This document shows positions 55,595-63,427 of a stretch of 64,000 nt of DNA, piece after piece. How positions within the stretch are numbered: position 1 is the first letter of the stretch; every line of letters begins with the position of its first letter. Under the pieces are notes generated by a model, which worked only from the letters and a program-made list of their open reading frames with translations, was not told where the DNA came from and made no database searches. A program made the position numbers and the translations under genes. The DNA is from Caballeronia sp. SBC1. Lineage in GTDB: Bacteria; Pseudomonadota; Gammaproteobacteria; Burkholderiales; Burkholderiaceae. The stretch spans positions 124,001-188,000 of the forward strand of contig NZ_CP049160.1 of assembly GCF_011493005.1 (NCBI RefSeq), read 5' to 3'.

Positions 55595-55705
55595 TTCCGC
55601 TGTATCCACGGCGCTTCTGGCTGTTTTCTAATGTGGATCGCGGTGGCTAGTACCCGGCAGCATCGCGCATTTGCCGTCGGTTGATACCGTCACCACTTGC
55701 AGCGA

Positions 55706-55790
55706 TTGACACTTTTAATGCGTTACACGTAAATCAATGATTTTGAACGGTATTTTGGCGCCACTTACGCGGATTGACGTTTTTAATTCG
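55706..55790. repeat. Right-end TnsB-binding-type repeats (copies F and G)
   Basis: Copy F at 55706-55722 is TTGACACTTTTAATGCG; copy G at 55774-55790 is TTGACGTTTTTAATTCG. Both are inverted relative to the left-end copies. G lies 12 bases from the predicted terminus CAGTGACA (55795-55802). Confidence 0.7.
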
Positions 55791-55805
55791 GAATCAGTGA
55801 CAGTA

Positions 55806-55934
55806 TTATTTTGGTCTACGAGCACCGAGCGCGCGGTTGGAGCCAAGGCCACCATCCAGCTCGATCGGTAGAGACAACTGCTCAAGCGGCACGAGAGAGC
55901 AGTCGGACATGCGAAGGGGCTCAAGAGACGACAT
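55806..55934 (-). pseudogene. N-terminal fragment of an integrase gene at the right border
   Basis: A 42-residue open frame: LVPLEQLSLPIELDGGLGSN follows a short leader (MSSLEPLRMSDCS), the usual opening of a Burkholderiaceae site-specific integrase. It is cut four bases from the Tn7-like right terminus, where a TAA arises. It is on the same strand as the C-terminal integrase piece at 34653-35222. Family call is from memory of the motif. Confidence 0.6.
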
Positions 55935-55978
55935 ATTGACGAAGGCGTAGTCCATGCACACAATCAGTCATTTTAGTT

Positions 55979-55998
55979 GACATTATAGTCATAATGTC
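55979..55998. promoter_or_regulatory. Perfect palindrome upstream of kfrA
   Basis: GACATTAT, AGTC, ATAATGTC: eight-base arms around four bases, overlapping a TTGACA -35-like box (55977-55982), about 80 bases before the kfrA start. KfrA proteins repress their own promoter, so this is a good operator candidate. Confidence 0.55.
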
Positions 55999-56077
55999 TA
56001 AATTAACTTCTTTGTATCAAGATAATTGACGTTATACGTTATATTATCAACATATTTATTCTCCGGAATCGCCCGCC

Positions 56078-57112
56078 ATGGATGCCTCACTCGTCCCGGA
56101 AGCGCAACTGCACGCGGAAATCGACCAATTGCGGACGCAGTTTCCGCGCACGCAGGAGCTGTATCGCGAGGTCTGCGTGCTGCTGTTTTTTAGGCACGGC
56201 ATCACGCCCACGGCCAACCGGCTCTATCAACTGGTGAAGAAGGGCAGCATGAACGCGCCCGCCGAGGCGCTGACGCGCTTTTGGGCCACTCTTCGTGAAA
56301 AGTCCCGGGTGCGCATCGAGCATCCCGACCTGCCGGCGGAACTGCAGTCCGCGACCGGCGAACTCGCGGCCGCGCTCTGGACGCGGGCGATCGATATGGC
56401 GCAGGACCAACTGGCCGCCGCGCAGCTCGAGGCGCAACGATCCGTCGCGGACGCGCAGGCCCGGCAGACTCAGGCTGAGGCCGAACGCGACCAGTTGCGG
56501 CAGGAACTGACGGGCAGTGCGGCCGCGCTGGACGGAGCGCAGACCCGCGCCACGGAACTGGACCAGGCGCTGGCCATCTCTGCCGCCGCTGCATCCGCGT
56601 TGCAGGACCAGCTGGGCCTTGCGCAACAGGGCGAGCAGCAGTTGCAGTGGGCACTGGAAACCGCCCGACATGACTTCGCTTCTGAACTGGACAAGCTACG
56701 TGCCGACGGCACGCTGGCGCAAGAGCGGCTCAAAGCCGCCGAAACCCGAGCGCTGCTGGAAATCGACCACGAGCGGCAAGCGGCCGCACGGTTGCGAAAG
56801 GAACTGGACGCGGCTAGCCGTAAAGCGGAGCAGGGCGTGGGCCGGCATCAACAGGAGGTGCAGAAGCTGCATGGGCAACTCGGTGATCTGCGTCAGCAGG
56901 TCGGTGTGCTGGAGGGTAATCTGGATGCGCTGCGCACCGCGAACGCGCGTTATATCGATGAAGCGGCGCAGGCGCGTGAGCAGCGAGACCAGCTGGCGCT
57001 ATCACTGACGAATGCCACCGCAAAGCAGAAGGTGCCGAAGACAAAGCAGACCGCCGGCGTGCGCACAAGCAATTCGCCGGTGCGCAAATCGTCGCGCACG
57101 AAAAAGCTTTGA
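56078..57112 (+). CDS. kfrA: KfrA-like plasmid DNA-binding coiled-coil protein
   Basis: A 344-residue protein with the KfrA N-terminal domain: VCVLLFFRHGITPTANRLYQ and a winged-helix-like KGSMNAPAEALTRFWATLRE. From about residue 110 nearly everything is alanine-, glutamine- and glutamate-rich coiled coil. The tail is basic (KSSRTKKL). KfrA proteins of IncP-type plasmids autoregulate and support plasmid stability. Its presence suggests a plasmid backbone. ATG at 56078 follows CTCCGGAATC with a weak site. Confidence 0.82.
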   Translation: MDASLVPEAQLHAEIDQLRTQFPRTQELYREVCVLLFFRHGITPTANRLYQLVKKGSMNAPAEALTRFWATLREKSRVRIEHPDLPAELQSATGELAAALWTRAIDMAQDQLAAAQLEAQRSVADAQARQTQAEAERDQLRQELTGSAAALDGAQTRATELDQALAISAAAASALQDQLGLAQQGEQQLQWALETARHDFASELDKLRADGTLAQERLKAAETRALLEIDHERQAAARLRKELDAASRKAEQGVGRHQQEVQKLHGQLGDLRQQVGVLEGNLDALRTANARYIDEAAQAREQRDQLALSLTNATAKQKVPKTKQTAGVRTSNSPVRKSSRTKKL

Positions 57113-57825
57113 TTTTTCCTCGCCGTAACTAGTTTTCGGGCCCGATGAGGCCTCCTAGTCAACGCGCTTGGCGAACAAACTCGGGACACGTGAACCGCGG
57201 TTCGCGTACCTGCTCGCCGCGCATGCTCGCGGTGGATGTTGCACCCGGCTGAGAATGCGTGGTCTGCGTCTGGGGACATTCGCGTGCTTCTCGCCTTGCG
57301 TCGGTTGCGGGCTGACCTCTCGCAGGCTGGTGCGTTGTTAGGAAATAGTAAGATGTGCAGTAACCGTGTTCAAAACTTGCCGCGTCACAAGCCTGCTCTG
57401 AACGCCGGTTTGAGTCGCTAGCCGGCTTTAGAACTACCGCTTTCAGGCCTGATAACTCCAGTTATCAGATGGCGCGATTTTTATGCCAGGCCGAAAACGC
57501 CATGCTTTCGCCGGCAAAAAACGCAGGCGGTGGCGAGGGGGCAGGGGAGGCGCGGCCGAAGCGGTTGGCGTCGCCACGTCTCCATCGATGGCTCGACGCG
57601 AGCGTGCGAGGAGGGCGCAGTGCGCGGGCGCGTGGTTGACAACCCAGCAACGGTCCGTCTACTCTACGGGCTGGCCACCCGTCAGGGTCGCCACGGTGCT
57701 GTTCCGGAGCTGTCGCCGGCTCGAATCAGACGCTGCCTCGTGCGGCGAAATCTCTCGCCAAGCTTCCCTCCCAAGGGTGGTCTGTGCGTAATCGGCGAAC
57801 CAGACCAGTAACTTGGGGAGCGGAC
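57113..57825. other. Gene-free stretch with a 20-bp palindrome
   Basis: No supportable gene was found in 713 bases. The perfect palindrome CTGATAACTCCAGTTATCAG is at 57449-57468. It could be a binding site for a partition or replication protein, or a transcription stop, since a short T-run (GATTTTTA) follows. The rest is GC-rich without clear motifs. Confidence 0.4.
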
Positions 57826-58794
57826 ATGAAGTCCTCCAATCTGAAGTCCATCGTGGACACGCAACTTTGCGCGTTCAGCCAGTCCATCGCCGACCTTTTT
57901 CCGATCCGTCACGGGCACTTGATCGAAGCGGTCTCAGCCGGCTACGACACGCGTACGTATGCCGCCCTACGAAACCGCCACGAACAGCAGCCGCTCGATC
58001 CATTGAGCTTTGATCGCCAGGCATGCATCGACCGGTTGGCGGAGTTGACCGATCCGGCAACCGCGGCGGCGGTCGACGTCCTCTTCGGTGGGGCCCGTTT
58101 GACGATCGGGGTCGCGCGGCGTGCCGTCCAACCTGAACGGTTTCTCGATCTCGCATATGACCTGGACGCCGAGCTTTCCGGCGTCGGCCAGGATGTGACC
58201 CGGCGGACGCGGACCTTCGATCTACCGGAGCAGATTTTCGCAAGCGGCAACGAGCCGTACCGCATCGACTCGGCGCACACGCACCGTGCGCGAGTGGCCT
58301 CGCCGGCACGCAGCCGTGACGGGCGCTTGTTGACGGCCCAGCTCGTCGACGACCAGTGGCGCGGCGCACTCTACATCTACGACGCGCAACTCCAAAACGA
58401 CGATCGCCGCTGCAAAGCCTGGGTCAAGGCGAATCTCGCGCGCGCCATCCTGCTCGCAGTCGCGCCGGATCTGCGTTGCGACGTGTTCCGTCCATTCGGG
58501 TACAACGACGGTGTGTGGCGCGTGCGGCTGGTTGCGAACAGCCGCGTGCAGGCTTTCTGGGGCGGCTCGCCGTTCGTATTCAGGTTGCCCGACCGCCCGT
58601 TCCATCGGGTAGATTCGGAAAAGGCCAACTGGGCGGATCTCGGCAACGGCAAGCTCATCGACGGGGTGTGGCTCGGCGACGTCTACCCGAACGGCAGCGA
58701 CGGCCTGAAGAATCCGCTGTCCGCGGACGACGTCAGGACAGCCTTTCTGAGTAGCGCGCGCGCAACCCTGGCTCGGGCGAAGTTCGCCGCCTAA
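57826..58794 (+). CDS. Unrecognised protein, plasmid-associated
   Basis: A 322-residue protein starting MKSSNLKSIVDTQLCAFSQS at 57826 with GGGGAG six bases upstream. The N-terminal segment (FPIRHGHLIEAVSAGYDTRT, then YAALRNRH) resembles the helical domain found at the start of glyoxalase-related plasmid proteins. The rest shows no motif that I recognise: LYIYDAQLQNDDRRCKAW, VFRPFGYNDGVWRVRLV. No signal peptide or membrane segment. It stands alone between kfrA and the defence genes. Function unknown. Confidence 0.7.
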   Translation: MKSSNLKSIVDTQLCAFSQSIADLFPIRHGHLIEAVSAGYDTRTYAALRNRHEQQPLDPLSFDRQACIDRLAELTDPATAAAVDVLFGGARLTIGVARRAVQPERFLDLAYDLDAELSGVGQDVTRRTRTFDLPEQIFASGNEPYRIDSAHTHRARVASPARSRDGRLLTAQLVDDQWRGALYIYDAQLQNDDRRCKAWVKANLARAILLAVAPDLRCDVFRPFGYNDGVWRVRLVANSRVQAFWGGSPFVFRLPDRPFHRVDSEKANWADLGNGKLIDGVWLGDVYPNGSDGLKNPLSADDVRTAFLSSARATLARAKFAA

Positions 58795-58941
58795 GCTGGG
58801 GTTCGGGGAGCAATAGGAGCAGCCAACCGGCTTAAGCAGCCAACCTCGTCATGGTCGCAGCAACGTGGACAGTAGATCCTGCCCATAGCGCATAAAGAGA
58901 TGCCGGTCGAAGAATCGAAACCGGTGGTTCTCGGCGTAGAC

Positions 58942-59832
58942 TTACCATCCATTCCACAGTTGAACGAAGCCGCTCAGGAAGGCGTTGCAGTCTTTCGTAT
59001 TCCAAGACACGTCGGGCGTGTCGTCGAGCAATCTGTACTGTCGATTGGCGCACAGAAAGGTTGAGCGGTCCGCTTGGAGCAGCCAGTTGATGCACTTGAC
59101 CACCGAGTCGTCATACGTGTTTCCGAATCGATCCACCGGAACGTTGTACAACAGGCCCTCAAGGTAGTACGAAGGTGCCTGGCCTCGTTCCAAGACCCCT
59201 TGCTCACACATTTTTTGTCGGGCGTTCTTGAAGATGCGGATGATGTGCTTCATCCACTCGTTCGTTTGCTGGTTCTTCGCCGCAAGGTTCTCCCGATGCA
59301 GTTTCGGGTAGTTCACGATTTTGGTGCCATCTGATTTGAAAAAGCAGATGCCGGTCACTTGCTCGTCATTCCCGATTGCCGTGAATCGGCGGTATTTCTT
59401 GTGCTGGACGGCGATCAACACGTCGGCCTTCCGCCGGTTGTGAAACGGTTGGATCGCGATGGCCTTGGTGCCGGGCACGGCGTCATCGCGGAAGCGTTCA
59501 ATCAACACCTCCATCACATGAGCGCGAAAGGCCTTCGCTGTGTATGCCGCGGCGGGATGAACGGCAGAGAATGCGGCCTTCTCCGGCTCGGAAAGCGGAA
59601 TGATGTCGTAATAAAAAACTGATTCGAGCATGATGACGACATCGACATCGCTTTCCTTAAGTATGTTAGTGTCGTTGCGGTATGACCCCTGCAGAAAAAT
59701 CTTGTAGTTCATTTCCTTGTATCCAGCCCCGCTGCTTTCCAGCGCTAGCTTGATCGTCGCGTAAGTGTCCTTGGAGGTAACTTGCGCTCCGATCTGGGCC
59801 CATTGCGTCAACTGGTCTTCTGGGATGGCCAT
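58942..59832 (-). CDS. CD-NTase (CBASS cyclic-oligonucleotide synthase)
   Basis: A 296-residue nucleotidyltransferase of the cGAS/DncV-like family. The active site shows LQGSYRNDTNILKESDVDV, with Gly49-Ser50, Asp62 and Asp64, and the third acidic residue in RRKADVLIAV (Asp137). The C-terminal helical part has NEWMKHIIRIFKNARQ and SYYLEGLLYNVP. On phage infection it should make a cyclic di- or oligonucleotide that switches on the patatin effector encoded 12 bases upstream. No Cap2/Cap3 or HORMA/TRIP13 genes are seen, so this is type I CBASS. Confidence 0.9.
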   Translation of the reverse strand: MAIPEDQLTQWAQIGAQVTSKDTYATIKLALESSGAGYKEMNYKIFLQGSYRNDTNILKESDVDVVIMLESVFYYDIIPLSEPEKAAFSAVHPAAAYTAKAFRAHVMEVLIERFRDDAVPGTKAIAIQPFHNRRKADVLIAVQHKKYRRFTAIGNDEQVTGICFFKSDGTKIVNYPKLHRENLAAKNQQTNEWMKHIIRIFKNARQKMCEQGVLERGQAPSYYLEGLLYNVPVDRFGNTYDDSVVKCINWLLQADRSTFLCANRQYRLLDDTPDVSWNTKDCNAFLSGFVQLWNGW

Positions 59833-59844
59833 CTGTTGTTTCCC

Positions 59845-60780
59845 CTACATCAGTAGTTTCTTGAGTTCGTCTTCGTGTTTGCTGAACGACTGACCGCCGC
59901 GCTGGTATAGGACGTTCAATTTTTTTGGATCGTGTTCCATGAGATCAGTCGCCATGTCCGGGGTGCTATACGTGTCGTTGATGCGCACCATTGGCACGTC
60001 TTTGAACAGAAGCTTGGCGAGTGTCTCCATGGAGTGAGTGTTGATGTCTAGGGTTTTCTGCAACAGTCGAACGAGAAAGAACTTCGATATCAACCACTTG
60101 TGCCAGTACCTCGGAGGTTCGGGGTAGACGCCCACGCCAATGCTCACAACCCGGAGTTGTTCGCGGGACATCTTGAGCGCCATTACCGCATCGGCTATCG
60201 CGTAGAGCGTGGGGTTGTTTGCGCAGTAGCCGCCGTCTAGGAGTTCGATCTCACTGCCATCCGACGTAGTGATTATCTTTCGGTTGAAGAAGGGATAGGC
60301 GGAGCACGACGCCACCACCGCGTCCGCGATGGTGCAACCGAATCCGGGCTGGAACGTGGCATGCATCCCATGCGCCTGTGCCACGCTCGCCTTGAAGATC
60401 ATTGGTCGTTCTTCGCGCCACCGCGAAGCGACGACACCAATACCTGTTTGAACCGCTTCGAACTTCTGATCGCCGAAAACATCAACAGCGAGCTTTTCAA
60501 GGGCTCTGGTGCGAGATCCGCTGAAGCGCAAACCCATGATCTGCGGGACGTGCGTGCGGTAGAGCGCATGAATCTCATCAACCGTTTTGCCCAGGGCCAG
60601 GAGTGCCGCGATGATGGCCCCGGTGCTGGTCCCAAAGATCAAGTCGAACTGTTCACTCAGCGGCTTGCCTCCGAGCAAAGCTTCGAGCTGTTTCAGGATG
60701 CCGATACTGTAGAAGCCCTTTGCCCCACCGCCATCCAGAGCGAGGATGCGGCACGTTTGAGGCTGCGGTTGTTCGTCCAT
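59845..60780 (-). CDS. Patatin-like phospholipase, CBASS effector (CapV type)
   Basis: A 311-residue patatin. The oxyanion motif is DGGGAKG (16-22), the nucleophile elbow GTSTG with Ser52, and the catalytic DGG at Asp182. ATG at 60780 (MDEQPQPQTCRILALDGG) is preferred to a longer frame, which lacks a good site. CapV enzymes degrade inner-membrane phospholipids when bound by the cyclic nucleotide, killing the infected cell. Overall layout patatin then CD-NTase matches known two-gene CBASS operons. Confidence 0.9.
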   Translation of the reverse strand: MDEQPQPQTCRILALDGGGAKGFYSIGILKQLEALLGGKPLSEQFDLIFGTSTGAIIAALLALGKTVDEIHALYRTHVPQIMGLRFSGSRTRALEKLAVDVFGDQKFEAVQTGIGVVASRWREERPMIFKASVAQAHGMHATFQPGFGCTIADAVVASCSAYPFFNRKIITTSDGSEIELLDGGYCANNPTLYAIADAVMALKMSREQLRVVSIGVGVYPEPPRYWHKWLISKFFLVRLLQKTLDINTHSMETLAKLLFKDVPMVRINDTYSTPDMATDLMEHDPKKLNVLYQRGGQSFSKHEDELKKLLM

Positions 60781-60913
60781 ATAGGTCCTATCCGTTTCAG
60801 GATGCGACAGTCGTCCACGTAAAGACGAGGCGTTCTGCGTACAGCACACACTTCCAGTTCGCTCATCTTCCAATACCGCATCCAACGGGTGAAGTGGCAA
60901 CCCCGTTGCAGAA

Positions 60914-63175
60914 CTACGACCGCATCGTGCCGCCGTTCTCTTCGACGGCAGCCCGGACGAGGTCCCGAACCCCCCGCATGAACTCCAGGGCAGGGCCCGA
61001 ATTCACAGTGCCCGGAATGGGCGCCGCCAGTTCATAGATGCCCCGAATATCGACGGCGCGGCGGGCGGCTGACCCTTTGCCCTTGTGCTCCATTCCGCGA
61101 CGCCAGTCGGCAAGATGCTTATCGACCAGACGATGCAGGGCCAGTCCGTGCAGTCCGCTGAAAACCACCTGTCGAATTGGCGCGATTGCCTGCTGGGCCT
61201 CGTCGTCATCGACAGGCGGCCGCGTCCAAGCGACCGGGTTGTCGAGGAAGTTGGCCACCTCTTCGGTGATGCGGCCGACCAGATCGGCGACAGGCCGCAG
61301 GGAGTCGTACTCGACGCTGGATTCATTCGAGATCTGACGGTTGAGCGCCTTGATCCGGCTCCAGTGTTCCGCCGGCAGCGTGGCGCCGACCACCAGACCG
61401 AGGCGGGCCGCCCATGCTTTCTGGAAGCTGTCGGCCGCGCGCTGCACGGCGAAGCCCAGGCCTGAGGGGTCGTAGGTGGGCTGCGCGTCGGGAATTGGCG
61501 GCGGCTCGACGGACCTTTCAACAAAGGCGATCAAGGCTTTCAATTGGGCGCGGACGCCTGCAGGCAACCCATTGAGGGGGCCATCGAGCGCACCGAGCAT
61601 AAAACACTGATCGTCGATCGTACGTTCCATGGCGGCCACGATGGGCCCGTTTAGGACCTCCTTCAGCTTCGACAGGTAGTTGTGAACCGACGCCAGGACG
61701 TGAGTTCGCTTGTAGGCATAGCTCGGCAGGTTCAGTCCCTTAACCTGGTCGAAGTGCGTGAAGGCGATGAGCAGCTTGCTGTAGTTGCCGCTCGATGCGA
61801 CCGCGCGCAGCACAGACTGCGCCGCCGCCTGCACCGGCTGCTCGGCGTTGTCGACAAGAAGGATCGCATCCACGTCAGAAAAGCGCCGGGTGATATGCGT
61901 GGTCACGCTGGTAGATGAATCGGGCGTGTGACCGAGGCCCTGGCCGTCGAGTAGCACGAGCTTGGCCTGGTGGTCGGTAAAAACCGGGAACAACGGCCCG
62001 ATGACGCGGATGCCATCGACCAGTGGCGTCAGCAGCTTACCGAAGGAGGGGGCAAAGTTGCTCGAAAACCAGCGCACCTGGCGCAGGAACTCCGTGCGAT
62101 CGTCAGTCTCGTAAGCCCACATGAGCGGCCACTTCGAGCTGCTGCTGCGATGCGTCAGTTCGCCACTGTCGAGCAGGTCGAAGCGGTGTAGGGCATCGTC
62201 TATCACGTCATGGACGATTTCATGGAAGCCCTCGTCCGCGAACAGCTCGCCTTGGAAGATTTCCAGCGCGGCTTCGCGGTCTTCGACCGAAGCGGAGTAG
62301 GGATCGGGTAACAGCTCTTTGGCGACCACTTCGCCCTTCGCCTTGGCCAGCACGGTGATGCGCGCGACATAGCCTTCGAGCTTGGCCTGCAGTTTTTCGG
62401 CATCCGCCGTGGAGATAGCCTCATCGCTGGTTGCCGCAGCGGCGGCGGCCTGATCGGGCTCGCCGAAATCCCAGTCGTCGGTAGCTTGTTCGGCGGGTTT
62501 GTCTTTCTTCCAGGAGCCCAACAGGTAGCTGAGGCGGAAGCGCTGGTCTGGGTGGTGCAGGAAGCGATCAGCGATCTTGTCTTCTGGCAGGCGCTCCCAG
62601 ACAGCGGAGCAGGCGTTGACAACACAGTCCTCGATGTTGGCCTGGATTACCGTCTCGGAAAAAAATGTGACGACAGCCCTGTAGTCGCCTGCGGCGGGGA
62701 TCACCTCGATGTCGGACACCGTTGTTTTGGCCGTCGAGGTCGACGGGAAACGGTCCTGGTCGGGGTCCGAGCCGATCAGGTGGCGCAGCAGCGATGTTTT
62801 GCCTGCGCCGGTGGTACCCACGAAAAGCGCCTTGGCGTAGCCATCCGCCTTGCCAGGCATAGAAATGACGCCGTTGCGGATCTCGTAGGAGTCACGCACG
62901 CCAGCCTGGATGCTGTCGTAGAAGGCGTCGACGATGCGCTTGTCGAAGGCCTGCAAGGCGTCCTGATAGCGGGCGATGGTCCACCAAGCCTCGTCCTTAA
63001 GCAGCGCGTTCATCTGCGCGACCAGTTCTTCGCCCGTGGTCTTGTCGTCGGTGCCGAGGCCGCGGCGCATTTTCAGGCCGGGCTTTCCCTTTGAGTCGAG
63101 CCGGCAGGGGTGTCGAAAACTGATGTTGTAGCCCGGGCGACCGGGGGTCGTCGCCAGAGAAGCTGTGTAAGCCAT
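60914..63175 (-). CDS. Large dynamin-like P-loop GTPase
   Basis: A 753-residue protein. The P-loop is FVGTTGAGKTSLLRHLIG near residue 118. A later LVLLDGQGLGH is the G3 motif (DxxG) and IAFTHFDQVKG is the G4 region (T/N-K/H-x-D-like). Long helical spans flank the G domain, as in dynamin-like and large defence GTPases. ATG at 63175 follows AAGGATGG. It is on the same strand as the CBASS pair, 133 bases ahead of it, and divergent from an AbiEi-like gene. I know no named system with this content; a defence role is inferred from location. Confidence 0.75.
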   Translation of the reverse strand: MAYTASLATTPGRPGYNISFRHPCRLDSKGKPGLKMRRGLGTDDKTTGEELVAQMNALLKDEAWWTIARYQDALQAFDKRIVDAFYDSIQAGVRDSYEIRNGVISMPGKADGYAKALFVGTTGAGKTSLLRHLIGSDPDQDRFPSTSTAKTTVSDIEVIPAAGDYRAVVTFFSETVIQANIEDCVVNACSAVWERLPEDKIADRFLHHPDQRFRLSYLLGSWKKDKPAEQATDDWDFGEPDQAAAAAATSDEAISTADAEKLQAKLEGYVARITVLAKAKGEVVAKELLPDPYSASVEDREAALEIFQGELFADEGFHEIVHDVIDDALHRFDLLDSGELTHRSSSSKWPLMWAYETDDRTEFLRQVRWFSSNFAPSFGKLLTPLVDGIRVIGPLFPVFTDHQAKLVLLDGQGLGHTPDSSTSVTTHITRRFSDVDAILLVDNAEQPVQAAAQSVLRAVASSGNYSKLLIAFTHFDQVKGLNLPSYAYKRTHVLASVHNYLSKLKEVLNGPIVAAMERTIDDQCFMLGALDGPLNGLPAGVRAQLKALIAFVERSVEPPPIPDAQPTYDPSGLGFAVQRAADSFQKAWAARLGLVVGATLPAEHWSRIKALNRQISNESSVEYDSLRPVADLVGRITEEVANFLDNPVAWTRPPVDDDEAQQAIAPIRQVVFSGLHGLALHRLVDKHLADWRRGMEHKGKGSAARRAVDIRGIYELAAPIPGTVNSGPALEFMRGVRDLVRAAVEENGGTMRS

Positions 63176-63337
63176 CGATCCATCCTTGTTGTTCCGTGTT
63201 GTGGCAAACGAATTTAGCCGCGTTAATTTGATGAGTCAAGAGATTTTTGGAACATCGTGGAACAACATCGGCATCCTTTGTGGGAGGTCGGCATCCAGCG
63301 CAAGCCTGAGTGCATCCCCGTGATGCTCAATCTCAGA

Positions 63338-63407
63338 TTTACTGTGCAGTAAATAATGCAATTTTGGCAAATATTCGATAGAATAGCGATATTCACTGTT
63401 CAGTAAA
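63338..63407. promoter_or_regulatory. Paired operator sites between GTPase and AbiEi-like genes
   Basis: A perfect palindrome TTTACTGTGCAGTAAA (63338-63353) and a close copy TTCACTGTTCAGTAAA (63392-63407), 54 bases apart, sit in the divergent spacer, the second 20 bases before the AbiEi-like start. They are likely operators for that protein, since AbiEi-type antitoxins repress their own promoters through paired repeats. Confidence 0.6.
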
Positions 63408-63427
63408 GCAGGTCTTCCAAAGCCAAG

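Larger units (their letters stand above)
35219..55802 (+). mobile_element. Tn7-like transposon carrying nested GMT, IS701, Tn554-like and IS21-like insertions
   Basis: The core is tnsA, tnsB, tnsC and tniQ plus two ends marked by a 17-bp repeat (consensus CGMAWTAA, four bases, GTCAA). Left-end copies at 35231, 35321 and 42234 read on the plus strand; right-end copies at 55706 and 55774 read on the minus strand, as in inverted transposon ends. The right terminus is likely at 55802, reading inward TGTCACTGATTC. The left terminus aligns as GCACACGTAAAC, so it seems to lack the terminal TGT. Without its two large insertions the element would be about 4.7 kb, close to a bare transposition module. 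Borders carry an uncertainty of a few bases. Confidence 0.78.

Noticed and set aside
55977..56050. TTGAC-containing segments before kfrA as further Tn7-like end repeats
   Set aside because: They lie outside the predicted terminus and do not fit the CGMAWTAA half; promoter and operator use is more likely.
57483..57811. Short arginine-rich open frames
   Set aside because: Low complexity, no ribosome site, no similarity pattern; typical chance frames in GC-rich DNA.
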